Counted from the stretch's first letter, positions 36,950-46,635 are shown. The stretch: DNA of 64,000 nucleotides from Hydrogenophilales bacterium (GCA_016703155.1 JADJCP010000002.1:496001-560000); one strand, 5' to 3'. Notes: generated from the sequence alone by a model not told the origin. Numbers and translations: made by a program.

Positions 36950-37524
36950 TCGCGCCGGGCCGCGGTCACTTCGTGCCAGAAGCGGTCTGCAAGAAACGTC
37001 ACCAGGGTGCCGCCCGTCGGGACGATCTCCAGGGCCTCGCCCTCCCCGGTCGGGTCCGGCCAGAAGCGCAGCAGGCCGCCATCCTCGGCGGACCAATCCG
37101 GATTCAGGTAGACGATGGCGGTGAGGCTGCGCCGGTCGTCGTCACGAAAGCGGTCCAGATGTTTCTTGTAGAACGCCCCGTGAGGATAGACCGCGAAGTG
37201 GGCTTCGAGCTGCTCCAGGCCGAGGTACAGCTCGCGGTTGACGGCCTGGCGCAAGGCCTCGGTGGCATCGAGGTAGGCGCGCAGCGCGGGCGCCGGATCG
37301 TCCGCTTCGATCCACTGGATGGCGTCGCCACGGACTTCGTTGATCACCTGGGCGCTACCCGAGCCGACGCCGGCATGATGAAATGCGCCGGCCTCATGGC
37401 GTGCCAGACACTCGGTCCGCAATTCGGCGACGGCTTCGACCAGCAAGAAATCCGGGGCGACGCACCAGCCGCGCTCGACCAGTGCGTCGAGAATCGGGGT
37501 CAGGTTGAAGTCCGTCGTCGCCAT
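36913..37524 (-). CDS. 2OG-Fe(II) oxygenase
   Basis: A 203-residue prolyl-4-hydroxylase-type oxygenase. The triad is H-x-D in FYKKHLDRFRDDD and the distal histidine in FLADRFWHEVT; the 2-oxoglutarate arginine is in RRERLAVTGWFKRR. TAIVYLNPDWSAEDGGLLRF is a typical core strand. ATG 37524 is used; upstream in-frame sequence to 37584 looks non-coding. The substrate, protein or small molecule, is unknown. Confidence 0.86.
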   Translation of the reverse strand: MATTDFNLTPILDALVERGWCVAPDFLLVEAVAELRTECLARHEAGAFHHAGVGSGSAQVINEVRGDAIQWIEADDPAPALRAYLDATEALRQAVNRELYLGLEQLEAHFAVYPHGAFYKKHLDRFRDDDRRSLTAIVYLNPDWSAEDGGLLRFWPDPTGEGEALEIVPTGGTLVTFLADRFWHEVTAARRERLAVTGWFKRR

Positions 37525-37640
37525 GCGTGTGATTATCGCCCATTCAAGCCCTACCCAATGGGTGAGTTCCTCCGGAGGCGCCATCGCTTGCGCTCAGGCG
37601 GCCTGACACGGTCCAAGGAAGCGGTGATGTATTCGCCTTT

Positions 37641-37709
37641 CGTCATTCCTGCGAACGCCGGAATCCCGTCGAATCAAGGGGCTGGACCCCGGTCTTCGCC
37701 GGGGTGACG
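37641..37709. repeat. dispersed inverted-repeat element
   Basis: CGTCATTCCTGCGAACGCCGG at the left end is answered by CCGGTCTTCGCCGGGGTGACG at the right, with GAATCCCGTC...GGGGCTGGACC between. Elements of this form (CGTCATTCC...GGGATGACG) are common dispersed intergenic repeats in proteobacterial genomes. It lies in the gap between two minus-strand genes. Confidence 0.65.
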
Positions 37710-37748
37710 AATAAGCCAGCGCCTACCTGAATTCGCTGACGCGTGGCG

Positions 37749-38195
37749 TCAGACGCATTTGGCGAGAAACCGATCAAGCTGGTTTGCGAAGGTCTGCCGA
37801 TCGTTGTGCGACAGCGCGTTCGGGCCACCGGTCTGGACGCCACTGCCGCGCAGCTCATCGAGAAAATTACGCAACGCAAGGCGCTCGCGGATGTTCTCGG
37901 GGGAATAGAACTCGCCGCGCGGGTTCAGGGCGTGGCCACCCTTCTCGATCACCGCCGAAGCCAGCGGGATGTCGGCGGTGATCACCAGATCGCCGGCGCT
38001 CACCTCGTGGACGATCCGATTGTCGGCGACGTCGAAGCCGGCCGGCACCTGCACGGCCGTGATGTACGGCGACGGCGGCGTACGCAGCAGCTTGTTAGCC
38101 ACCAGCGTCATCGGGATGCGCTTGCGCTCCGCCGCCCGGAACAGGATGTCCTTGATCACCCCCGGGCAGGCGTCGGCGTCAACCCAGATGTGCAT
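37749..38195 (-). CDS. YaiI/YqxD family protein (DUF188)
   Basis: A 148-residue DUF188 protein related to NYN/PIN-like nucleases. It begins MHIWVDADACPGVIKDILFRAAERK and contains VVITADIPLA-type and FYSPENIRERLALRNFLDELR motifs; the conserved aspartates in VDADACP and TADIPLA fit a metal-dependent site. The upstream lyase gene ends 3 bases before it, so both form one transcript. Confidence 0.92.
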   Translation of the reverse strand: MHIWVDADACPGVIKDILFRAAERKRIPMTLVANKLLRTPPSPYITAVQVPAGFDVADNRIVHEVSAGDLVITADIPLASAVIEKGGHALNPRGEFYSPENIRERLALRNFLDELRGSGVQTGGPNALSHNDRQTFANQLDRFLAKCV

Positions 38196-38198
38196 GAC

Positions 38199-39401
38199 TT
38201 ACCGTGCGTCCAGCGCCTGGCGGATGTCGGCGAGCAAATCCTCGACAGTTTCCAGACCCACCGACAGGCGCACCAAGCCCTCGCTGATACCGTGCCGGGC
38301 ACGTTCCTCGGGGGTATAGGTGGAATGCGTCATCGATGCCGGGTGCTGCGCCAGGCTCTCGCAATCGCCCAGGCTGACGGCGCGGGTCACCAGATGCAGG
38401 GCGTCCATGAAGCGTGCGCCGGCCGCGTAGCCGCCCTTCAGTTCCAGGGCGATCATGCCGCCGGGCAGGCGCATCTGACGTTGCGCCAGTTCGTACTGCG
38501 GATGGCTCGGCAGGCCGGGGTAGTGCACCACGGCGACGGCCGGATGCGCCTCGAGCATTTCGGCGATGGCCTGCGCACTGGCGCAGTGCTGGCGCATGCG
38601 CAGCTCCAATGTTTTCAAGCCACGCTGCACCAGGAAGGCATCCATGGCCGAGATGTTCGCCCCGGTCATCTCCTTGACGCCGAAGAAACGCATTTCATCG
38701 ATACGCTCCTTGACGCCGATCACCGCGCCGGCGATCAAGTCGCCATGGCCGCCCAGGTACTTGGTCGCCGAGTGCACCACCAGATCGGCGCCCAGCTCGA
38801 TGGGCCTTTGCAGCCAGGGCGTGCAATAGGTGTTGTCGACCATGGTCAGGGCACCATGACGCCGGGCGATCTCACTGACGGCGGCGATATCGATCAGGCG
38901 CATGTTCGGGTTGGCCGGGCTTTCGAAGAACAGCACCTTGGTGTTCGGCGTCAGCGCTTGTTCGATGGCAGCCAGATCGGTGAAGTCGGCGAAGCGTACC
39001 TCGACCCCCAGGCGCGCCAGTCCGTGCGCGAAGAAGCCATAGGTGCAGCCGTACAGGGTCTGATCGGCGAGGATGGCATCGCCCGCCTGCAACAGGGTCC
39101 AGAGCGCCGAGGTGATCGCGCCCATGCCCGACGAGGTCGCCAGGGCCGCTGCGCCGCCCTCCAGGCTGGCCAGGCGCGTCTCCAGCACCGAGACGGTGGG
39201 ATTGCCGACCCGCGAATAGATATAGCCGGGCTCCTCGCCGAGAAAGCGGCGCTGGCCCTGGGCGATATCCTCGAAGGCGTAGGTGGCGGTCATGAATACC
39301 GGCGGGATCAGGGCCCCGTGGTAGTCGTGCGGGTCGTAGCCGAGATGGATGGCGCGCGTGGCGAAACCGAATGGCTGAGTTGGGTCGATCATCGTCGTCA
39401 T
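38199..39401 (-). CDS. megL: methionine gamma-lyase-like PLP enzyme
   Basis: A 400-residue trans-sulfuration family enzyme (cystathionine gamma-lyase fold). PLP contacts are visible: YSRVGNPTVSVLE, SSGMGAITSALW, VDNTYCTPWLQRP and the Schiff-base lysine in VVHSATKYLGGHGD. QTLYGCTYGFF has the tyrosine-x-cysteine pair typical of methionine gamma-lyase (Y114/C116 in the Pseudomonas enzyme), so cleavage of methionine to methanethiol, 2-oxobutyrate and ammonia is more likely than cystathionine use, but not certain. The start MTTMIDPTQP at 39401 is preferred. Confidence 0.87.
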   Translation of the reverse strand: MTTMIDPTQPFGFATRAIHLGYDPHDYHGALIPPVFMTATYAFEDIAQGQRRFLGEEPGYIYSRVGNPTVSVLETRLASLEGGAAALATSSGMGAITSALWTLLQAGDAILADQTLYGCTYGFFAHGLARLGVEVRFADFTDLAAIEQALTPNTKVLFFESPANPNMRLIDIAAVSEIARRHGALTMVDNTYCTPWLQRPIELGADLVVHSATKYLGGHGDLIAGAVIGVKERIDEMRFFGVKEMTGANISAMDAFLVQRGLKTLELRMRQHCASAQAIAEMLEAHPAVAVVHYPGLPSHPQYELAQRQMRLPGGMIALELKGGYAAGARFMDALHLVTRAVSLGDCESLAQHPASMTHSTYTPEERARHGISEGLVRLSVGLETVEDLLADIRQALDAR

Positions 39402-39739
39402 GGTGTTTTCAAGAGGGGGACCGAGGGTAACATCTCGCCGGCACCCCGAGGAATACACCCGTCACCCAGGTTGCAGCCGCCCCGAGCCGGGACCGATCCA
39501 GAAGCGTGCAGGCATTGGCCGTTAATGCCACGGTTCTCTGGTTTTATCGAGCGAACCCTATTCCAAGAGGCTGTCATGTCGCTGCTCGCCCCTTCAGACG
39601 TTTCTCTCGCCTGCCTGGCCGCGCCCCTGGCTTAGCCCAATCCCGCTCAGGCGGATACGGCCAAGCCCGTCGAACTGGGCGCCCTCAAGCACATCCTCGG
39701 TCGCTGGCTGGGTACGCCGGCCTGATCGACCGACATCGA
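39402..39739. other. intergenic region with a gene remnant
   Basis: The 338-bp space between megL and the PDC-domain gene. Apart from the possible exported-protein remnant described separately, I see no RNA gene or clear terminator. The megL promoter should lie at 39402-39500. Confidence 0.5.
39575..39724 (+). pseudogene. possible remnant of a small exported protein
   Basis: From ATG 39575, preceded by a purine stretch (AGAGG), the frame reads MSLLAPSDVSLACLAAPLA, stop, then PNPAQADTAKPVELGALKH and ILGRWLGTPA, stop. It looks like a signal peptide interrupted by an in-frame TAG and a short mature stub. It may be chance, or a decayed gene. Confidence 0.3.
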
Positions 39740-40690
39740 CTAGCTGCCAGTACCCAGCCAGAACCCCAGGTTTTTGTCGAGAAACTCGTCCCAGGGCATG
39801 TAGTGCGAGCCATCGCAGGAAAAGGTCAGACCGACCAGACCGTTGAAGATGTTCAGTGTCCCCGAGCGCAGATACAGTGTCTCATCCATGAAGCGCAGGG
39901 CCTTGAAGGTGTTCAGGATTTCACGTATCCGATCCGCCGGAACGACGGCGTTCTCGGGGTAGGGGCAGCGCGGATAGGCCATGCACAGGTTCGGGTCGGA
40001 CAGATCGTCGATGCCGTGGATGCGGTAGCGGTATGGATCGTTGACCAGCCAGAGGGTCGCCCGGGAGCTGGAGAAATGGAGCTTGCCATGGAACACGCCA
40101 TGCACGGTCATGAGCTCGTGCAGCAAATCGAGCACGGCATCGATACGCTGATCCATGAGGCTGTCGCTGCGCGCCTGATGGAACAGGCCGGCACGGATGG
40201 CCGGATCGCCCTTGAGTTGCCGCCACTCCATCGGCTGGCTGTAGATAGCCTGGGTGGCAGGCAGTTCACGCAAGTCGAAATCGGCCCCCAGATAACCCAG
40301 CAAGGCACCGTCGAGCGCATGGATACGCTGCACGGCGGTCAGGGTCGGCCGACGCGCATTGCGGCTGAGATAGGCCTCGGACAGCGAGAACGATGCGCCG
40401 GCCAGCGCCTCGGCAAGATAGGGGCGCGCGCGCCGATCCCGACCGTACTGCTCCGGCATGAGCCCCTGACGCGCCAGGTTGGCGGTGATCTGGCGTGCCT
40501 CGGCGTCGAGGACATACAGGTATTTGCAGTAAGGCAGTTCTTCCATGCCCGCGGCCAGTCTGGCTTCCAGAGCGGCCCGCTCGGGCCAGGCCGCTCGACA
40601 CCCCTCGGCGAGGATGGACAGCGATGACGCCAGCCAGCCTTTCAGGATATGGCGTTGACGGGCGATGGCCGCATGCAATGCGCTAGTCAC
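39740..40690 (-). CDS. PDC (Cache-like) sensor-domain protein
   Basis: A 316-residue protein. The middle part (MEELPYCKYLYVLDAEARQITANLARQG, RPYLAEALAGASFSLSEAYLS, TLTAVQRIHALDGALLGYLGADFDL) is a PDC/Cache-type sensing domain as found in chemoreceptors. It has no membrane helix or output domain. The C-terminal half (YRYRIHGIDDLSDPNLCMAYPRCPYPE...) is conserved in standalone PDC proteins. It probably acts as a ligand-binding accessory; the ligand is unknown. Confidence 0.7.
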   Translation of the reverse strand: MTSALHAAIARQRHILKGWLASSLSILAEGCRAAWPERAALEARLAAGMEELPYCKYLYVLDAEARQITANLARQGLMPEQYGRDRRARPYLAEALAGASFSLSEAYLSRNARRPTLTAVQRIHALDGALLGYLGADFDLRELPATQAIYSQPMEWRQLKGDPAIRAGLFHQARSDSLMDQRIDAVLDLLHELMTVHGVFHGKLHFSSSRATLWLVNDPYRYRIHGIDDLSDPNLCMAYPRCPYPENAVVPADRIREILNTFKALRFMDETLYLRSGTLNIFNGLVGLTFSCDGSHYMPWDEFLDKNLGFWLGTGS

Positions 40691-40751
40691 GGCACATCGT
40701 CCAGTCTGGCCAGCGTGCGTCCGGCATGCCTGTGCAATCGATCACCGGAAG

Positions 40752-41603
40752 CTACTGCTTGACCAGTTCGACGCGCCGATTCCTGGCGCGCCCTTCTTCA
40801 TTGCGGTTGTCGGCAATCGGTCGTTCCTGACCGTATCCCGCGCTCTTCAGACGTTTTCGATCGATACCCATGCCGACCACGGCGTCGAGCACCGACCTGG
40901 CACGGCTTTCAGAGAGTGTCTTGTTGGCCTGCGCGGCGCCGACATTGTCGGTATGACCTTCAATAGCGATGCGCAGGGATGCGCGGCTGCGCAGCAAGTT
41001 GGCGATTTCGCCGAGCGTTGCCTGGGAATCCGGCTTGATGCTCGATTTACCCGTGTCGAAGTTGATATACAAAGTGATGTAACCGGTCTTGTCGAGTTCA
41101 TCGAGCATCTTCCGCGCGCTGATCACCTGGGCGCCGGCATCCGGCTGCACGACGATCAGTTTGTAGGTGGTCCAGTTGCCCCCGACCACCGCCGTATCGC
41201 TGGTCAGATGCACCCAGACCTCCTGGCCACCGATCGGCACGCGCGCCGTCAACCGATCGCCAAGCGTGCTTTTCGCTGGATCGTCCAGCAGCGTGCCACC
41301 GATACTGGCGACCGCATTGGCATAGTTGGCGGCGACATACTTCGGCGTCGCCCCCTGTTGCGGGCTCGGCGCGCGATAGACAACCTCGGTGCGTACGCCC
41401 ATGACCTGTTTTTGCCCACCCGGCCAGCGCAACTGCTGGGTGTCATTCGCCGTCGTGCATGAGGCAATCGCAAAGTTGGGAATGCGCTTTGGAAACATGG
41501 CCGGATCGCGGCAGCCCTTGGCGTCGCCGGTCTGTGCCAATGACGCATCGCTGCATAACGCGAACATCAGCATGAATATCGTCTTCGCGGTGTTGCAATG
41601 CAT
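40752..41603 (-). CDS. OmpA-family exported protein
   Basis: A 283-residue protein with a signal peptide (MHCNTAKTIFMLMFALCSDASLAQ), a central domain of about 140 residues (VMGVRTEVVYRAPSPQQGATPKYVAANYANAVASIGG) and a C-terminal OmpA peptidoglycan-binding domain (TLYINFDTGKSSIKPDSQ, IEGHTDNVGAAQANKTLSESRARSV, GYGQERPIADNRNEEGRARNRRVEL). It probably anchors the outer envelope to peptidoglycan. It is divergent from a second OmpA gene. Confidence 0.88.
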   Translation of the reverse strand: MHCNTAKTIFMLMFALCSDASLAQTGDAKGCRDPAMFPKRIPNFAIASCTTANDTQQLRWPGGQKQVMGVRTEVVYRAPSPQQGATPKYVAANYANAVASIGGTLLDDPAKSTLGDRLTARVPIGGQEVWVHLTSDTAVVGGNWTTYKLIVVQPDAGAQVISARKMLDELDKTGYITLYINFDTGKSSIKPDSQATLGEIANLLRSRASLRIAIEGHTDNVGAAQANKTLSESRARSVLDAVVGMGIDRKRLKSAGYGQERPIADNRNEEGRARNRRVELVKQ

Positions 41604-41928
41604 CCTTTACCTCCATAAGTTCAGATGAGCGCGCGCGGACAAGCATGCTAACCCAATTGGCAGCCCGCATCACGACTGGGAACCTCGTAAAGACAGTGTC
41701 GACGGCGGCTCGATCCGAAACCATTTCCGGTAACACGCTCAACACAGCCCGCGGTTATGATCGAGCCATGCAACCCCGGAACACGAGATCGTCCGCGGTC
41801 GATATGCCCTGATTACGCCCCCCGCCGGTCCAGCCGGATCGACCGTAGCCTTGCCCTACTAGCCAATCCTGATCACACTAAAGATAATATCCACGCTGTA
41901 TAACTTGATTAACTGACTCGAAAATGCC
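41604..41928. other. divergent intergenic region between two OmpA genes
   Basis: A 325-bp promoter region serving both OmpA-family genes. It holds no open reading frame I can support. An AT-rich stretch at 41875-41920 (AAAGATAATATCC, TATAAC, TTGATTAACTGAC) lies just upstream of the plus-strand gene and probably contains its promoter. Confidence 0.5.
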
Positions 41929-42843
41929 ATGCAAGTACGACGCCTGACCCTCGCACTGATGACCGCCTGGGCCTGCCTGCCCGCATCTGGGTATGCCGCA
42001 GGCGAGTATTCCCCGGCCTGGTGGATCTACTCGGTCAACCAGGCATGCCAGACCTGGGCTGACGCCATGGCGCGCTACTTCCCGGTCGCCGTGATCGGTT
42101 CGGTGCCAAGCGCGCTGGCGCCTGGTTTGGCCCCACACATGCCGACACCGCCGGCCACCCAGCCGTCGACGCAGCCGATGGCAGCCAAGGCAGGAATCCC
42201 GGGCGCTGCTTCAACCAATCCCTATCTGGCCTACACACCTTATGCGGCCCCGGCGGCAAACGAACCCTCAGTGGCCGTCTCCGCCCCTCCGGCGAGCTTG
42301 ACGCCGCAGGCCGCCACGCAAGCCACCAGCAGCCAACGCGCTGAACCCCAGCCAACACCGACACCCGAAAATCCGGCCCAGCGCGACAGTGTGATCGCGG
42401 CGGCGGCCACGGACAAACCGACGGAGATCGCGGCTGAATCATCGCCCGACGCAGCCGTCGAGCCGGCCGTCCCGGTTCCCGTGACCGCTGGCACCGTGAA
42501 ACTGGAAGACGCCCTGACGCACTTCGAGTTCGACAAGGCCAAACTCACCGAAGCCGGACGCGCCGCGCTGGATTCCTGGCTGGCGGGCATTCCGCAGGGC
42601 TTGAAGGTACGTGTTACCGGCCATGCCGACCGGCTCGGCCCGAGTCGCTATAACCTTGCCCTGTCGCGCCGTCGCGCCGAAAGCGTGGTGCGCCACCTGA
42701 GCGGCAAAAGCATGCGGCCCAACGACATCAAGATCGTCGCCAAGGGCGAAAGCCAGCCCGTCGTCTCCTGCAAGGGCCGTCCGACACCGGAGACCAAGGC
42801 CTGCCTGGCGGCCAACCGGCGCGTCGAGATCAAGCCGCGATAA
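41929..42843 (+). CDS. OmpA-family protein with proline/alanine-rich linker
   Basis: A 304-residue exported protein: signal peptide (MQVRRLTLALMTAWACLPASGYA), a short N-terminal part, a long Ala/Pro/Thr-rich linker (about residues 60-175) likely to span periplasm or cell wall, and a C-terminal OmpA domain (FEFDKAKLTEAGRAALDSW, VTGHADRLGPSRYNLALSRRRAESVVRHL, KGESQPVVSCKG...CLAANRRVEIKPR). The C...C pair in the OmpA domain is typical. Confidence 0.86.
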   Translation: MQVRRLTLALMTAWACLPASGYAAGEYSPAWWIYSVNQACQTWADAMARYFPVAVIGSVPSALAPGLAPHMPTPPATQPSTQPMAAKAGIPGAASTNPYLAYTPYAAPAANEPSVAVSAPPASLTPQAATQATSSQRAEPQPTPTPENPAQRDSVIAAAATDKPTEIAAESSPDAAVEPAVPVPVTAGTVKLEDALTHFEFDKAKLTEAGRAALDSWLAGIPQGLKVRVTGHADRLGPSRYNLALSRRRAESVVRHLSGKSMRPNDIKIVAKGESQPVVSCKGRPTPETKACLAANRRVEIKPR

Positions 42844-42895
42844 GCGCAGCGGCGGCTGAAGTAAAATAGCCTCCGATTCACCCGGACGGCCCCGC

Positions 42896-44530
42896 ATGTT
42901 GCGCCTTACTGAAGTCAAACTCCCGCTCGACCACCCCGAAGCCGCGCTCAAGGCCGCCGTCCTCAAACGGCTCCGGCCTGAGCGAAGCCGACCTGATCGG
43001 CTTCAGCGTATTCCGGCGCGGCCATGACGCCCGCAAAAATCGGATATCCATTTCGTCTATACCCTCGACATCGAGGTGCGCAACGAGGCCGCTGTGCTGA
43101 AGCGCCTGCGCGGCGACCGCCATGTCTCGGTGACGCCGGACATGGCTTACCACTTCGTCACCCGGGCGCCCGAAGGTCTGGCCGAGCGTCCGGTGATCAT
43201 CGGCATGGGCCCCTGCGGCCTGTTCGCCGGGCTGATCCTCGCCCAGATGGGCTTTAGGCCGATCATCCTGGAGCGCGGCAAGGCGGTGCGCGAACGCACC
43301 CAGGACACTTGGGGCCTGTGGCGCAAGGGCAAGCTCAATCCGGAATCGAACGTGCAGTTCGGCGAGGGCGGCGCCGGCACCTTTTCAGACGGCAAGCTCT
43401 ACAGCCAGATCAAGGACCCGGCCTATCGCGGCCGCAAGGTGCTCACCGAGTTCATCGAGGCCGGCGCGCCGCCGGAGATCGTCTACGTCAGCAAACCGCA
43501 TATCGGCACCTTCCGGCTGGTGTCGATGATCGAGAAGATGCGCGCCCGGATCATCGAGCTGGGCGGCGAGATCCGCTTCCAAGCACGCGTCGAGGACGTC
43601 GAGATCGACCGCGATGCGGACGGCAACGGCCAGGTGCGGGCGGTGCGACTCGCCGACGGCACGCGTCTGGTCACGAGCCATGTCGTTCTGGCCGTCGGCC
43701 ACAGCGCCCGAGACATCTTCGAGCAACTCTACGCGCGCGGCGTGCATATCGAGCCGAAGGCGTTTTCCATCGGCTTCCGCGTCGAACATCCGCAATCGCT
43801 GATCGACCAGGCGCGCTTCGGCAAATTCGCCGGACACCCGGAACTCGGCGCCGCCGATTACAAGCTGGTGCACCACTGCGGCAATGGCCGTTCGGTCTAC
43901 AGTTTCTGCATGTGCCCCGGCGGCACCGTGGTCGCCGCCGCGTCCGAGCCGGGGCGCGTCGTCACCAACGGCATGAGCCAGTATTCGCGCAACGAACGCA
44001 ACGCCAACGCCGCCCTGGTGGTCGGCATCACCCCCGAGGATTTTCCCGGCCACCCGCTCGCCGGCATCGAATTCCAGCGCCGCTGGGAAGAAGCCGCCTT
44101 CAAGGCCGGCGGCGAAAACTACGCCGCACCGGCCCAGAAGGTCGGCGACTTTCTTGCCGGTCGGCCGTCCACCGAACTCGGCGCGGTGGTGCCGTCGTAC
44201 ACGCCCGGCATCCACCTCACCGACCTGTCGACCTGCCTGCCCGAATTCGCCATCACGGCCATCCGCGAGGCCCTGGTCGCCTTCGGCAAACAGATCCACG
44301 GCTTCGACATGGCCGACGCCCTGCTCACCGGCGTCGAGACACGCACCTCCTCGCCGATCCGCGTCACCCGCGACAAGGCCAGCTACCAGAGCCTGAACAC
44401 GCGCGGTCTCTACCCCGCCGGCGAAGGCGCGGGCTACGCCGGCGGCATCCTGTCGGCGGCGGTCGACGGCATCGAGGTGGCGGAAGCGGTGGCCCTGGAT
44501 ATGGTCGGTCAGAATGCACCCCCCCTTTGA
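42896..44530 (+). CDS. NAD(P)/FAD-dependent oxidoreductase, doubly frameshifted near N-terminus
   Basis: A flavoprotein of about 544 residues. The N-terminal part reads MLRLTEVKLPLDHPEAALKAAVLKRL, then shifts frame through LSEADLIGFSVFRRGHDARK and returns to the first frame at SDIHFVYTLDIEVRNEAAV. The breaks are an extra C at 42973-42974 and a missing A in the run at 43035-43039. FAD contacts follow: PVIIGMGPCGLFAGLILAQMG, NVQFGEGGAGTFSDGKL and GLYPAGEGAGYAGGILSAAVDG. The family is an uncharacterised FAD-dependent dehydrogenase. Its last codons and stop lie inside a C/G-rich hairpin repeat. Confidence 0.85.
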
Positions 44531-44540
44531 CAAAGGGGGG
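44519..44540. repeat. C-rich/G-rich hairpin repeat overlapping a gene end
   Basis: CCCCCCTTTG-A-CAAAGGGGGG forms a perfect 10-bp stem; a further GGGGGG run follows at 44543-44548. The stop codon TGA (44528-44530) of the flavoprotein is inside the stem. A second related copy lies at 44619-44637. It may double as a terminator. Confidence 0.7.
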
Positions 44541-44618
44541 CAGGGGGGATTTGACGGTGATTCCAGCCCAAACGCCCGAGAAATCCCTGATGAAGCCCCT
44601 ACCCTTCGGTACCTCACT

Positions 44619-44637
44619 CCCCCTTTTTCAAAGGGGG
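44619..44637. repeat. second C-rich/G-rich hairpin repeat
   Basis: CCCCCTTT-TTC-AAAGGGGG, with an 8-bp stem, lies just upstream of the TIGR03862 gene and resembles the copy at 44519-44540. Such paired repeats are common dispersed elements. Confidence 0.65.
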
Positions 44638-44652
44638 AAGACGCCTAACCAA

Positions 44653-45896
44653 ATGCCGAGACACTGCCCAGTGTCGCCATCATCGGCGGCGGCCCGGCCG
44701 GTCTGATGGCCGCCGAAGTCCTGAGCCGCAATAGCCTCCAGGTCGACGTTTACGACGCCATGCCCTCGGTGGGCCGCAAGTTTCTGATGGCCGGCAAGGG
44801 TGGACTGAACCTCACCCATTCGGAACCGCTCGACAGCCTCCTGGCACGCTATGGCGCGCGCCGCGCGTGGATAGAGCCGCTGCTCGCCGCATTCGGCCCT
44901 GACGCCTTGCGGGCATGGGCGCGCGAGCTCGGCGTCGATACCTTCGTCGGCAGCTCGGGCCGGGTCTTCCCGACCGAGATGAAGGCCGCGCCGCTGCTGC
45001 GCGCCTGGCTGCATCGGCTGCGCGCCGCCGGGGTGCGCTTTCACGTCCGGCATCGCTGGCTGGGCTGGGATGACGCCGGACGCTTGCGTTTCGCCACGCC
45101 GCAAGGCGAGCGCACTCTGGGCGCCGATGCCACCCTCCTGGCCCTCGGCGGCGCCAGTTGGGCCAGGCTGGGGTCGGACGGCGCCTGGGTGCCCTGGCTC
45201 GAACAGCGTGGCGTGCGTGTCGCGAAATTGCGCTCGGCGAATTGCGGTTTCGATGTCGACTGGAGCGAGCACTTCCGGGCACGCCATGCCGGTGCGCCGC
45301 TGAAGTCGGTCGCCCTGAGTTTTGCCGGCGAAACCCGGCGCGGTGAATTCGTGATCACTAAAACAGGCGTCGAAGGCAGCCTGATCTACGCCTTTTCCGC
45401 GCGCCTTCGCGACGCTATCGAAGCCGATGGCTCGGCCACGTTGCACCTCGATCTGCTCCCGGATTTCAGCCCGGACAGGGTGGCGCAAGAAATCGCCCAT
45501 CCGCGTGGCAGCCGTTCCCTGTCCAGCCACTTGCAAAGCCGGCTCGGCCTGAAAGGCGTCAAATCAGGGCTGTTGCACGAATGCCTGGAAAAAACCACCT
45601 TCGCCGACCCCGCGCAACTCGCCCAGGCCATCAAAGCGCTGCCCGTTCGCGTGATCGCCCCACGCCCCATCGACGAAGCCATCAGCAGCGCCGGCGGCGT
45701 GACCTTCGAAGCCCTCGACGAAAACCTGATGCTGCGCAGCCTGCCCGGCGTATTCTGTGCCGGCGAAATGCTCGACTGGGAAGCCCCCACCGGCGGCTAC
45801 CTGCTCACGGCCTGCTTCGCCAGCGGCCATGCCGCCGGTATGGCCACCGCGGCCTGGATAGGCCGGCAATCCATGGAGAACATGACACATGACTAA
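44653..45896 (+). CDS. TIGR03862/HI0933-like flavoprotein, frameshifted at the start
   Basis: A flavoprotein of about 414 residues. The dinucleotide-binding motif VAIIGGGPAGLMAAEVL lies upstream of the first in-frame ATG and has no start codon in its own frame. The ATG at 44653 would give MPETLPSVAIIGGG if one G were restored in GCCGAG (44656-44660). Further signatures are VGRKFLMAGKGGLNLTHS, SSGRVFPTEMKAAPLLRAWL and GVFCAGEMLDWEAPTGGYLL. No reaction is known for the family. It overlaps the DUF1415 gene by 8 bases. Confidence 0.85.
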
Positions 45897-46455
45897 CGAA
45901 GAAGTCCTCGCCACCATGCGGCAGTGGGTCGAGAAGGCCGTGATCGGCCTGAATCTATGCCCGTTCGCGAAATCGGTGTACGTCAAGAATCAGGTGCGCT
46001 TCGTGGTCAGCGAGGCACGCCACATCGATGCCTTTCTGGAAGAACTGGACACGGAACTCGACCTGATCGCCGCGGCCGATCCGGCGGAGATCGACACCAC
46101 CCTGCTGATCCATCCGACCTTGCTGCCGGACTTTCTCGATTTCAACGATTTCACCCTGCTCGCCGAAGCCGCCGTGATCGAGCATGGCCTGGAAGGCGTC
46201 ATCCAGGTGGCCACCTTTCATCCGAAATTCCAGTTCGCCGATACCGACCCGGACGACATCGGCAATTACACCAACCGGGCGCCCTATCCAACCCTGCATC
46301 TGATTCGCGAAGAGAGTCTGGCGCGCGCGGTCGAGGCGTTTCCGGATGCCGAAGCGATCTTCGGCCGGAATATCGAAACACTTAACCGCCTCGGGCTGTC
46401 GGGGTGGCGCGCCCTCGTATTTTCGGCGCCACACGGGGACGAGCCAACCGAATGA
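45889..46455 (+). CDS. DUF1415 family protein
   Basis: A 188-residue DUF1415 protein. Evidence: MRQWVEKAVIGLNLCPFAKSVY at the N-terminus, LLIHPTLLPDFLDFNDFTLLAE and GVIQVATFHPKFQFADTDPDDIGNYTNRAPYPTLHLIREESL. The conserved cysteine and histidines suggest a catalytic or metal site, but no function is established. It starts within the end of the flavoprotein gene and abuts the convergent small gene. Confidence 0.9.
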   Translation: MTNEEVLATMRQWVEKAVIGLNLCPFAKSVYVKNQVRFVVSEARHIDAFLEELDTELDLIAAADPAEIDTTLLIHPTLLPDFLDFNDFTLLAEAAVIEHGLEGVIQVATFHPKFQFADTDPDDIGNYTNRAPYPTLHLIREESLARAVEAFPDAEAIFGRNIETLNRLGLSGWRALVFSAPHGDEPTE

Positions 46456-46635
46456 TCAGTCGGCGGTGGGTGTCACGGCTGCAGCGGCAGCATCGTCCTG
46501 ACCGACCTGAGTCGTCGTATCCTCGGCGGCTTCGTGGCCGACGGCCCCTTGACGCTGCTGCAGTTTTTCCTGTTTCTTCTGTTTTTTGGCCAGTTCCTTT
46601 TGGCGTTTTTCGAATGCATAGTTGGGCTTGGCCAT
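46456..46635 (-). CDS. small lysine-rich protein
   Basis: A 59-residue protein: MAKPNYAFEKRQKELAKKQKKQEKLQQRQ, then an acidic Ala/Thr-rich tail (AAEDTTTQVGQDDAAAAAVTPTAD). The basic helix is a well-conserved small betaproteobacterial type with no known function. Its stop abuts that of the convergent DUF1415 gene. Confidence 0.75.
   Translation of the reverse strand: MAKPNYAFEKRQKELAKKQKKQEKLQQRQGAVGHEAAEDTTTQVGQDDAAAAAVTPTAD

Noticed and set aside
37743..39635. A 630-codon plus-strand frame opposite yaiI and the methionine gamma-lyase-like gene
   Set aside because: Same reason: it is antisense to two well-supported genes and its composition is typical of a shadow frame.
43385..44617. A 410-codon minus-strand frame opposite the flavoprotein
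   Set aside because: The plus strand encodes clear FAD-binding motifs; the antisense frame shows none.
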